NCBI GenBank assembly: GCA_031255275.1
Contig: JAIRSV010000163.1
Span: forward strand, 1-22,768
Reading direction: 5' to 3'
Source of the DNA: Proteiniphilum sp.
GTDB lineage: Bacteria; Bacteroidota; Bacteroidia; Bacteroidales; Dysgonomonadaceae
DNA: 22,768 bases
Each line of letters starts with the position of its first letter. Position 1 is the stretch's first letter. The translations under genes and the position numbers were made by a program. Below the pieces are notes generated by a model. The model did not search any database, was not told the DNA's origin, and saw only the letters and a program-made list of their open reading frames with translations. This document shows positions 15,157 to 21,876 of the stretch, piece after piece.

Positions 15157-16629
15157 TTACAGCGTCGCCACTTTCTTATCCAGTTCGGCAAGGTTATGTT
15201 CCGCCAGTTTCGAGCCGTTACTCCTTGCCTTCTCTAACCAGACGCGAGCCTCTTCATAGTTCTCGCTCAACAGTTCGTATACACCCCTGTTGTTCATATA
15301 TTCTGCGGTAGTCTTGTCAGACCGTTCCAAATATCTTTTTGCGCGCTGCGTATTGCCGTGTATCAGGGAAGAAGCCGCCGCATTGAGGTTAGCCGTCTGA
15401 TCTTCCGGGAAGAGCCGGACGGCAGTCTCGAATATTTCACCGAACTGGGGATCGGAATCATCATACGTATTGGCCACGCGGAAGAGTTCATCCAGACTCA
15501 ACTGCTGCGGTTTGCTGAAATACAGCTCTTTTGCCTCTTCCAGGTTGAATGCGCGAACCCTGTAGTCAACCCTGCAGACTACCCGGCGCAGCCTGGAGTA
15601 AATGTTTTTGAGAATCATGTCATACGATCCGCTCTTCAGGGCGACGATAGCCGTCTGTTTGTCATCGTTCGGCGCGTTTGAACGGATGATCTCCAGTACG
15701 TCGGCGCGGTAATTCTCGGAGAACAGGTCTGATTCCTCCATCAACTTTTCAAATCCGACCCAGTCTTCGCCTACGGGCTCCACACTGTAGATGCTCCGCG
15801 GAATGACGAAGCGCTGAGAAAGGTACTGATTCAGCGCGTTAGCACGCCCTACCCCCAGCCTTTTGTTCATCTCTTCCTCGCCTTCGGGGGAAGCAAATCC
15901 CCTGATGGTGATGCCCGTGATGCTCACATTCCTGTCATCCTGCAACTCGCGCAAGAGATTCTCAGCCTTGTCCAGTTCCTTTCTGTTCGACATGAAATTC
16001 GGGAGTATGACCGTTTCCGCTACTTTGAAGTCCAGGAAAATGTCAGCCTGTTCGTCCCGCATCTTTTCGGCCTCCACGTCGGGATGGATGTATGCAAGCA
16101 ACGGCTCTATCTTGCTTTCGGGCGGCACAATCATCGCCACCAGCCGTTCCACCGATATTTTCTGGGTATTGCCCGCACATCCGCACAGATCTTCTACCAG
16201 GTCGAGGGATGCATCGCCCATCCACTGCTCATAGCGTACCGCGGTATGGTATGCCACCTCCCTGGCGTAAGCAGTTTTATCGCCTCTTTTCACCGCCACG
16301 GGATAATCGACCCCCTTATTCAAAGCCAGGTAACGCAGGTATAACTGATGCCTGCGGGACCCGTTAATAATCAGAGGAGTCAATTGCTTTGTACGGGACT
16401 CGCCGGTCAGAACCGGAGTCAGCGTAAGTGAACGTTCGTTATCAATGGGAACACCTTCCAGCGTCACCGTCATGTCAATATATAACGAATCGTCGATAAG
16501 GGACAGTTTTGGTTTCACATTGATCCTGCCGTTGTATTCCTGTGCCGAAGCGGGTGAAAATAATGCCCATCCCAGCAAATACAGGGTGAAAACAATCCCG
16601 TATTTATATTTTCTGTTATTCGTCTTCAT
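15157..16629 (-). CDS. DUF3868-like exported protein with OmpA-like and TPR-like regions
   Basis: The start at 16629 is preferred because AAGGA lies 7 nt before it; an in-frame ATG at 16650 would add seven residues. The 490-residue product has a signal peptide ending near SPASAQ. The N-terminal region (to about 195) has the look of the DUF3868 family found in Bacteroidales fimbrial loci and contains the cysteine pair DLCGCAGN. Residues about 198-355 resemble an OmpA-like peptidoglycan-associated domain (ITIRGFASPEGEEEMNKRLG, then GRANALNQYLS). The last 100 residues look like TPR helices (NNRGVYELLSENYEEARVWL). Placed between the barrel gene and the fimbrillin gene, it may tie the pilus machinery to the cell wall; the role is inferred from context. 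Confidence 0.75.
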   Translation of the reverse strand: MKTNNRKYKYGIVFTLYLLGWALFSPASAQEYNGRINVKPKLSLIDDSLYIDMTVTLEGVPIDNERSLTLTPVLTGESRTKQLTPLIINGSRRHQLYLRYLALNKGVDYPVAVKRGDKTAYAREVAYHTAVRYEQWMGDASLDLVEDLCGCAGNTQKISVERLVAMIVPPESKIEPLLAYIHPDVEAEKMRDEQADIFLDFKVAETVILPNFMSNRKELDKAENLLRELQDDRNVSITGITIRGFASPEGEEEMNKRLGVGRANALNQYLSQRFVIPRSIYSVEPVGEDWVGFEKLMEESDLFSENYRADVLEIIRSNAPNDDKQTAIVALKSGSYDMILKNIYSRLRRVVCRVDYRVRAFNLEEAKELYFSKPQQLSLDELFRVANTYDDSDPQFGEIFETAVRLFPEDQTANLNAAASSLIHGNTQRAKRYLERSDKTTAEYMNNRGVYELLSENYEEARVWLEKARSNGSKLAEHNLAELDKKVATL

Positions 16630-16663
16630 GCCTGAATCCTTTTTATTCATACTTGTATCTGTT

Positions 16664-17272
16664 CTATTTAATGATATAGATTAAACTGATTCCCGCCTTG
16701 GTAGGGCCGAAATAGTTTCTGCCGTCATCGCTGATCTTTTCGCCGCAGACTTCACACCCGAACCTTTCATGGTCAAGTCTCACGTAACCGACCCCGAGCG
16801 TAGCCTCCAGACTCCAGCGCGGAGAGAGGAGCCACTGATAGCCGTAAGACAGTCCCACTCCCGCCAGATCGCCCTGATAGCGTTCTTTTTTCAGTTTGGG
16901 GAGAAGTTTGAATGGCAGCGTTAAACCCCCTGCATTATAATGTCCGTACATTCCGTGGAGTCCGAAAAAATGTCCGTAGAAACTTTCGCACGACCACCAG
17001 CGGACTTCCGGCTGTACGAGAAAATGTTTCAATTTCTTCTCGTCGCTGAAACTCCACGCATTCAGGTTTACCGGCAGATCCAGGGTATAACGCCTGGCCA
17101 GCTTAACCTCTACCCCAAGATTAATCGTTGAGGTGACATCCCACAATAAATTGGTTTTTACTCCTACGTGGGGGGGCTGCACTTTGCTCCAGTGAAAACC
17201 ATCCCCCGACTGCCCGTAGGTAACACCCCAGAGCAGCAAGAAAAGCAGCAATACCAGTTGTTTTCTGTTCAT
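16664..17272 (-). CDS. DUF3575-like outer-membrane beta-barrel protein
   Basis: The 202-residue product has a signal peptide (hydrophobic run LVLLLFLLLWGV, cleavage near YGQ). Repeated alternating aromatic/hydrophobic strands and a terminal strand AGISLIYIIK suggest a small outer-membrane barrel. The motif VKTNLLWDVTSTINLGVE and the end pattern GPTKAGISLIY are characteristic, as I recall, of DUF3575 proteins encoded beside fimbrillins. GCEVCGEK near residue 173 is a close cysteine pair in a predicted loop. It is the promoter-proximal gene of the pilus operon, with a leader of about 160 nt. A function in secretion, anchoring or assembly of the pilus is inferred only from position. Confidence 0.78.
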   Translation of the reverse strand: MNRKQLVLLLFLLLWGVTYGQSGDGFHWSKVQPPHVGVKTNLLWDVTSTINLGVEVKLARRYTLDLPVNLNAWSFSDEKKLKHFLVQPEVRWWSCESFYGHFFGLHGMYGHYNAGGLTLPFKLLPKLKKERYQGDLAGVGLSYGYQWLLSPRWSLEATLGVGYVRLDHERFGCEVCGEKISDDGRNYFGPTKAGISLIYIIK

Positions 17273-17324
17273 ATACTTGATTTTTATAATTTAATATTCC
17301 ATAATTTCATAATACCATATCGGT

Positions 17325-17355
17325 ACGGAACGCTCGACATGCGAAACCGTTCCGT
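17325..17355 (-). other. Hairpin in the leader of the pilus operon
   Basis: ACGGAACG (17325-17332) pairs with CGTTCCGT (17348-17355) around a 15-nt loop. An alternative GCGAA/TTCGC helix (17341-17345 with 17359-17363) overlaps it, so the two folds would exclude each other. It lies between the putative promoter and the first start codon. Confidence 0.45.
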
Positions 17356-17442
17356 CCATTCGCGAATTTGTGCCATGATTATATGGAGTCTTCTTATCAT
17401 TTTGATCTTGGTTTTGGTTTTTGGTCACTCAGGATGACGGGA

Positions 17443-17473
17443 CAAAGGTAGAACAAATATTTTATCCGAAAAA
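17443..17473 (-). promoter_or_regulatory. Putative promoter of the pilus operon
   Basis: On the minus strand TACCTTTG (17443-17450) matches TAnnTTTG exactly. The -33 position, 19 nt away, reads TTTT rather than TTTG, so full activity may need an activator such as the divergent LuxR-type proteins. The predicted leader is about 160 nt. Confidence 0.55.
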
Positions 17474-17770
17474 ACTGCAATTATCTCGTAATCAAATCAA
17501 AAAAGTTAAATGGCGACATAAATATCTCGGATGATTTTTAACACTGTCAATCACTGCTACCGTATGCAGATGCTTCTCGTTTGGAGTTTTTTGCATATCT
17601 CCCGGCGGTGATTTTGACCACGAAAACAAAACAAGAATACTACAAATATACTTTACAAAATGGGGAATTTTTTTACCCACATTCAATTGGCGCGATAAAT
17701 CCTGAAAGCTAATATGCTATTAATTTCCGTTTTGCAGACCCGGATAGGTATTAATTTTCATTTTATTTGT
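17474..17770. other. AT-rich divergent control region
   Basis: This stretch lies between the pilus-operon promoter and the regulator promoter. It is clearly more AT-rich than the flanking genes. I see no convincing coding sequence; a 64-codon minus-strand frame at 17492-17686 lacks family features. It is the likely location of operator sites for the adjacent regulators, but I cannot define a repeated site by eye. Confidence 0.45.
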
Positions 17771-17801
17771 TTTGAAATGTTTTGATTTTTATCTATTTTT
17801 G
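17771..17801 (+). promoter_or_regulatory. Strong putative promoter of the LuxR-type regulator pair
   Basis: TTTG at 17771-17774 and TATTTTTG at 17794-17801 match both the -33 and -7 elements exactly, with 19 nt between them. This is the best promoter match in the window. It leaves a 5' untranslated leader of about 195 nt. Confidence 0.65.
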
Positions 17802-17936
17802 TCCATTCTGTTTAGTTTTATGACCATAACCAAAAGATGACATTAAGTATAGAAACGAGCCGGAACAGGAAGAAATCTTTCGTTTAAAAGTTTTTTTTAC
17901 GCTGACAGAGGCTATTATTAACTAAAACAAGCCTTG

Positions 17937-17965
17937 TGTGATCATTAAAGCGACTTTCGATCACA
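17937..17965 (+). promoter_or_regulatory. Inverted repeat in the regulator leader
   Basis: TGTGATC (17937-17943) and GATCACA (17959-17965) are perfect complements, with an inner AAAG/CTTT stem (17947-17950 with 17954-17957). It sits 37 nt before the regulator start codon. It may be an RNA hairpin or a dyad operator for autoregulation. Confidence 0.5.
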
Positions 17966-18002
17966 GAAGAAAATCTCTGCATAAAGAGAAAACAGATAAT
18001 TT

Positions 18003-18761
18003 ATGGACACACCTAGTATTTTGTATGATCAGTTAATTAATTTCGGATCCGTTCCGAATTATAATGAGTTTACGAGAAGGTCGAACGTGATACACTCTTT
18101 CGCAAGAGCGACCCAAACCACAGACCTGTTGGTCGATCATTTTAAGAAATGTACGTGGCTGTATCACTACAATCCCGGATATGCCGGGATTTTCGGAAAT
18201 TTGGGGTGCAAACTCTATACGGATAATTATATCGACGCGCTGGTTTTCCCGGAGGATACCGGTTTGTTTACCCAGATCATTTCGGCAATCAAGGATTGTA
18301 TCAGGAATGATTTTCTGAAAGGTGACCGGTATTATTATTTTTCTTTTGACATCAGGCTCGGGATGTCTCGGGGCGAAACCCGGATGTATTCGCTGAAGGT
18401 TATTCCCTTTATGTTTACGTCTGATCTTACCCCCTGGATCTCGGTTTATTACATCGGGCCGACGAAGAAACTGTTTCCCGGTAACCTGATTTTACATGCC
18501 TCCAGGCAGAATGTCTTTTTCAATTTCAACGTGGTGGAAAACCAGTTTAATACCAGGCCGATAATGTGCAGATTGTCGGATGTGGAGAGAAAGATACTCT
18601 CGTTGGCCGCGGAAGGCCTTACGGAAAGTGAAATCGCGGAGAATGTCGGCGTACCGCTCAGCAATCTGAAGAATCAGAAAACAAAGCTGTTTAACCGGTT
18701 GTCTGTAAGTTCAATCTCCGCAGCTATTGCTCTGGCTTATAACCAGGGATTAATCGACTGA
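18003..18761 (+). CDS. LuxR-type one-component regulator (first of a tandem pair)
   Basis: The C-terminus (about 190-250) is a LuxR/GerE helix-turn-helix: LSDVERKILSLAAEGLTESE, then IAENVGVPLSNLKNQKTKLF. The N-terminal 180 residues carry no response-regulator receiver Asp pocket. They contain a PAS-like stretch (about 40-155) whose DALVFPEDTGLF corresponds to DVIHPKDLQLL in the next protein. The product is cytosolic, with no signal peptide or membrane segment. It is transcribed away from the pilus operon and shares its control region, which makes regulation of that operon the leading hypothesis. The signal sensed is unknown. Confidence 0.82.
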   Translation: MDTPSILYDQLINFGSVPNYNEFTRRSNVIHSFARATQTTDLLVDHFKKCTWLYHYNPGYAGIFGNLGCKLYTDNYIDALVFPEDTGLFTQIISAIKDCIRNDFLKGDRYYYFSFDIRLGMSRGETRMYSLKVIPFMFTSDLTPWISVYYIGPTKKLFPGNLILHASRQNVFFNFNVVENQFNTRPIMCRLSDVERKILSLAAEGLTESEIAENVGVPLSNLKNQKTKLFNRLSVSSISAAIALAYNQGLID

Positions 18762-18776
18762 ACCCTATAAAACAAC

Positions 18777-19529
18777 ATGTTTATGAGGATGAAATTGCTT
18801 GAAAACCAGATAGTGTCGGGCGCCGACGGGCAAATATCCGATATTGCGAAGGAAGTGGTGCGTACTGTTTCGATTTTTTCGGAAGCCATCGATATGATTT
18901 TTACCGCGCATGACTATACGACCGGGACGCTCATTACCGTCTCGAAGGCGTTTACCAGACTAACGGGTGTCCGTCAGGAGGATATTGAACGCGGTAACCA
19001 GATTTATTATGACGTAATCCACCCCAAAGACCTCCAGTTATTGATGGGTGTTTATGAAAAGGGGCGTGAGCTGTTTTTCCGGAAGAAGAAGAAAAATTCC
19101 GCCGAATTTGTTTTTACGGCCAACTTCAGGATTAAAACCACCGGTGATGATTATATTCAGGTGGACAGCTACAGCGTACCCGTTTTGACGGATGAGAACG
19201 GATACCCCAAGATCGGAGCCAATATCCTGAAGCAGTCCGGAAGCAGGGGTACAAACCGGTTTTCCATATATTACCCGGACAGCAACATAGAACTCTATTA
19301 TTCCAGGAAACTCAAGAATTTTGTCTCGGAACGGAAGACAAAACTGAAGGATATAGAGATTCAGATTCTCCGGCTTTCGGCTGACGGGGTCAATGAACGG
19401 ATGATATCGCGCAGACTGAACATAAAGCAGAGCCTGGTGAATCACTATAAGCGGAATATTTTCCACAAGCTTTTTGTAAATACCATGCCGGAGGCTGTTT
19501 ATAACGCGCTTGTATCCAAACTGATCTGA
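18777..19529 (+). CDS. PAS-LuxR-type one-component regulator (second of a tandem pair)
   Basis: The 250-residue product has a PAS domain at about 35-150 (ITVSKAFTRLTGVRQEDIER, then DVIHPKDLQLLMGVYEKG). A LuxR-type helix-turn-helix follows at about 190-250 (KDIEIQILRLSADGVNERMI, then SRRLNIKQSLVNHYKRNIF). It begins 15 nt after the preceding gene and shares its length and layout, so the two are cotranscribed paralogues. Met residues at 3 and 5 are alternative starts; AGG before the third suggests it might be used. With two similar DNA-binding proteins, heterodimer formation or antagonism is possible. A terminator follows the gene. Confidence 0.83.
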   Translation: MFMRMKLLENQIVSGADGQISDIAKEVVRTVSIFSEAIDMIFTAHDYTTGTLITVSKAFTRLTGVRQEDIERGNQIYYDVIHPKDLQLLMGVYEKGRELFFRKKKKNSAEFVFTANFRIKTTGDDYIQVDSYSVPVLTDENGYPKIGANILKQSGSRGTNRFSIYYPDSNIELYYSRKLKNFVSERKTKLKDIEIQILRLSADGVNERMISRRLNIKQSLVNHYKRNIFHKLFVNTMPEAVYNALVSKLI

Positions 19530-19545
19530 CGGCGGAATCTTTTTG

Positions 19546-19585
19546 CAGGCGTGCCGGGGACGGCAGGCCTGTGATCTTTTTTTTA
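19546..19585 (+). terminator. Intrinsic terminator of the regulator operon
   Basis: CAGGC (19546-19550) pairs with GCCTG (19567-19571), and TGCC (19552-19555) pairs with GGCA (19562-19565), separated by one G-G mismatch. A run of eight or more T follows on the plus strand. No T-run follows on the minus strand, so it serves the regulator genes only. Confidence 0.78.
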
Positions 19586-19595
19586 TCCTGTCCCC

Positions 19596-20306
19596 TTATC
19601 CCCTGTAGATGAGGAAGACTGCCGGCTTTTTGTGCATGTCCGGCAGTCTGTTTTTCCAGGCCTTCATGCTTCGCGTCACAACGGACTCGTCATCGCACGA
19701 AATGTTTACGGCGATGCAAAGTCGGGTCTGGGGCTTGCAGTGCTGCAATATCTCTTCCGCCAGTTTCATGTTCCGATAGGGCGTTTCGATAAAGATTTGG
19801 GTTTGATCGTCGGCGTAAGCCTTTGCTTCGAGCTGTTTCAGCTTCTTTGCCCGCTCGTCTGCGTCGACCGGCAGGTAGCCGTGAAAGGTGAAGCTCTGTC
19901 CGTTGAATCCTGACGCCATGATTGCCATCAGCATGGAGGAGGGACCGGCCAGCGGAACAACTCTGTATCCTTCCTGCTGCGCAATCGCCACCGCGGCGGC
20001 GCCGGGATCGGCGACGGCGGGACAGCCTGCCTCGGAAAGTATCCCTATACTCTCTCCCGCCTTTAGCGGCGACAGATAGTCGGCAATCCGGCTTTTATCG
20101 GTATGCTTGTTCAGTTCGCAGAAGGTGATGGCATCTATGTCCGTTTCGGGGTTGCACTTCTTCAGGAAACGGCGTGCCGAACGTACGTTTTCCACAATAA
20201 AGTACTTCAGACGGGAAGCGACCCGTATATTATAAGGAGGTATGACCTGTTCCGTAGGGGTGTCGCCCAGTGTGACGGGAATCAGGTAAAGCGCCGGATC
20301 TTTCAT
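19596..20306 (-). CDS. RsmI-like SAM-dependent methyltransferase (tetrapyrrole-methylase fold)
   Basis: The 236-residue product shows the RsmI/tetrapyrrole-methylase signature. GILSEAGCPAVADPG (88-102) matches the family SDAGTPxISDPG block, PLAGPSSMLMAIMASGF (118-134) is the SAM-binding GPSA block, and FTFHGYLP (139-146) follows. RsmI adds a 2'-O-methyl group to C1402 of 16S rRNA. This protein is about 40-50 residues shorter than typical RsmI and lacks the N-terminal VATPIGNLxD motif, reading YLIPVTLGDTP instead. It belongs to a short variant that Bacteroidetes genomes often carry, so the rRNA target is uncertain. It is the last gene of a three-gene minus-strand operon, 34 nt after the Nudix gene. 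Confidence 0.83.
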   Translation of the reverse strand: MKDPALYLIPVTLGDTPTEQVIPPYNIRVASRLKYFIVENVRSARRFLKKCNPETDIDAITFCELNKHTDKSRIADYLSPLKAGESIGILSEAGCPAVADPGAAAVAIAQQEGYRVVPLAGPSSMLMAIMASGFNGQSFTFHGYLPVDADERAKKLKQLEAKAYADDQTQIFIETPYRNMKLAEEILQHCKPQTRLCIAVNISCDDESVVTRSMKAWKNRLPDMHKKPAVFLIYRG

Positions 20307-20340
20307 ATCTGTTGACAGGCTTTCTTGCGAAGGAGTGTTT

Positions 20341-20919
20341 TCACTTGTCGCGAAGGGCTATATATTTCCAGAGAGGGGCGGCCATGGTGGCCTGGATGAT
20401 CTCGCCGCTCATGAGCAGGGACTTCACTTCCGGGAAGGTGTGGAGGTGTACCGTGAGTTCTTCCGACTCGTCCGGTGTCGGGTCTCCCAGTTTCACCACC
20501 TCTTCGGCTATGAAGCAGTATGAGTAGTTGTTTGTTGCGCTGGCATTGGGCGCCACGCGCATAAATTCGGTCCATCTGCCGCCACCGTAGCCGGTCTCTT
20601 CCCTCAGCTCACGCTGCGCGGAGACGAGGGGTGAGGCGTCTTCCTTCTCGCATACGCCGGCGCACAGTTCGAGGCAGGTTTCTCCGATTCCGGGACGGTA
20701 TTGTTTCACCAGGATGAAGTGCCCTTCGCCGGTAATGGCGATAATGTTTACCCAGTCGGGGTATTCCAGTACGTAATATTCGGGGATAAGGGTTCCGGCG
20801 GGTGTCTGCAATATCTCCCGGCGTACTGTCAGCCAGGGACGCCGGTGGAGATATTGACTTTCGATCACTTTCCAGCGCGTGTCGTCGCTTTTGTGATCTG
20901 CTGTTTTTGTAACGGTCAT
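20341..20919 (-). CDS. Nudix hydrolase (ADP-ribose pyrophosphatase-like)
   Basis: The start at 20919 gives a 192-residue protein; the longer open frame to 21255 is antiparallel read-through in another gene's frame. The Nudix box lies at about 88-111 and retains the catalytic core RELREETGY. Before it, the first conserved Glu position is shifted, with an extra residue and Asp94 in GVCEKED. ILVKQYRPGIGETCLELCAG is typical of ADP-ribose/nucleoside-diphosphate-sugar pyrophosphatases, which hydrolyse such compounds to nucleoside monophosphate and a phosphorylated sugar. Its ATG overlaps the stop codon of the upstream isomerase gene (ATGA at 20916-20919), implying translational coupling. Confidence 0.86.
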   Translation of the reverse strand: MTVTKTADHKSDDTRWKVIESQYLHRRPWLTVRREILQTPAGTLIPEYYVLEYPDWVNIIAITGEGHFILVKQYRPGIGETCLELCAGVCEKEDASPLVSAQRELREETGYGGGRWTEFMRVAPNASATNNYSYCFIAEEVVKLGDPTPDESEELTVHLHTFPEVKSLLMSGEIIQATMAAPLWKYIALRDK

Positions 20920-21743
20920 TCCTTCGTGGCGACAATCGCTCCGCGGAAGTAGCCGATGGATTCGGCGATCCCGAGGAAGGGGTCTTTCATATTGCGTTCG
21001 TGTTCCAGGCTGCATACGCCTTCGTATCCTACCTGACGGAGCATTTTTATGAAGGCGGGGATGTCGATGATGCCGCGGCCGATCTCTACGGAGTAGCCGG
21101 CTTTGGTGGATCCGGTGACGTCTTTGATATGGATGTCGAATACGCGGGTGTGGTATTTCTCCATATCCTTCACGGGATCTTTGCCGTTGCGGGTATCGTG
21201 TCCGATGTCGAGACACATGCCGATGCGGGGATCGAGATCCTTCACATTCTCCCATGCGTCGTCGGCGTCGGGATAGAGCGGCATGTCGGGTCCGTGCAGG
21301 TGGATGGCGCAGTGGAAGTCGTATTCTTTCACCTTTTTATCCACGTAGGGGAGCAGGTCGTAGTTGGGCACGCCGACGATCAGTTTCACGCCGACTCGCC
21401 GGGCGTATTCGAATGCGTTGTCGACTTCCTGTTCGGAGCGCATGTAAATGGGGCCGACGGCGTAACCGGTGACGCCTTTGCTTTGGAGCTTGGCATGGAA
21501 GTCGGCTATTTCCCGGTCGCTGCTGTTGAGGGGGAGGTGAAAGTCTTTGATGCAAAGATATTTCACGTTGCATTTTTCCATGATCTCGAGTGTTTTGTCG
21601 AGATCGAAGTTGACAAACGTGTAGCCTGCCATGCCTACGTTGAATTTCTCTGAGAAGTCGGGGGCCGGCTGCGGATCGGGACGATCCTGGGCGGCGGCTG
21701 AAAGGGACAGTAAGAGTCCCGCTAAGATAAATACTCTTTTCAT
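20916..21743 (-). CDS. Exported sugar phosphate isomerase/epimerase-like TIM barrel
   Basis: The 275-residue product has a signal peptide (VFILAGLLLSLSAAAQ, cleavage after about residue 19) and then a xylose-isomerase-like TIM barrel. Candidate metal ligands and catalytic residues lie in the blocks CLDIGHD, FDIHIKDVTG and SLEHERN, the usual positions of the His, Asp and Glu residues in this fold. Bacteroidales encode many exported members, probably acting on periplasmic sugars; the substrate here cannot be told. It is the first gene of a minus-strand operon with the Nudix hydrolase and RsmI-like genes, whose products are cytosolic. Confidence 0.85.
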   Translation of the reverse strand: MKRVFILAGLLLSLSAAAQDRPDPQPAPDFSEKFNVGMAGYTFVNFDLDKTLEIMEKCNVKYLCIKDFHLPLNSSDREIADFHAKLQSKGVTGYAVGPIYMRSEQEVDNAFEYARRVGVKLIVGVPNYDLLPYVDKKVKEYDFHCAIHLHGPDMPLYPDADDAWENVKDLDPRIGMCLDIGHDTRNGKDPVKDMEKYHTRVFDIHIKDVTGSTKAGYSVEIGRGIIDIPAFIKMLRQVGYEGVCSLEHERNMKDPFLGIAESIGYFRGAIVATKE

Positions 21744-21777
21744 GTTCTTTTTTGTTTTTGATGATGGATTCTTTTTG

Positions 21778-21808
21778 CAAAGGTAACATTTTTATCAAGG
21801 GTGTGAAA
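21778..21808 (-). promoter_or_regulatory. Putative promoter of the isomerase-Nudix-RsmI-like operon
   Basis: On the minus strand TACCTTTG (21778-21785) matches TAnnTTTG. TTTC at 21805-21808, 19 nt away, is one base from TTTG. The leader before the ATG at 21743 would be about 28 nt. Confidence 0.6.
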
Positions 21809-21838
21809 GGCGGAGACGGGTTTACGCGAAAAACCCTT

Positions 21839-21846
21839 TATCTTTG
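21839..21846 (+). promoter_or_regulatory. Putative -7 box of the rRNA methyltransferase gene
   Basis: TATCTTTG matches TAnnTTTG exactly and lies 30 nt before the start codon at 21877. No good -33 element is visible. It is divergent from the promoter at 21778-21808, so both fit in an intergenic region of about 130 nt. Confidence 0.5.
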
Positions 21847-21876
21847 CATGTTAAAATAACAGTGAGGGTATATGCA

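Noticed and set aside
17492..17686. 64-codon minus-strand frame in the divergent control region
   Set aside because: No promoter or family resemblance is visible, and it lies in AT-rich DNA between two promoters. A small peptide cannot be excluded but is not supported.
17937..17965. CRP-type operator (TGTGA...TCACA)
   Set aside because: The half-sites are separated by 19 nt rather than the 6 nt of a CRP site, so only a generic dyad is reported.
20920..21255. Longer start for the Nudix gene
   Set aside because: The extra 112 codons are Arg/His-rich and lie inside the isomerase gene in another frame. The ATGA overlap at 20916-20919 gives a natural start.
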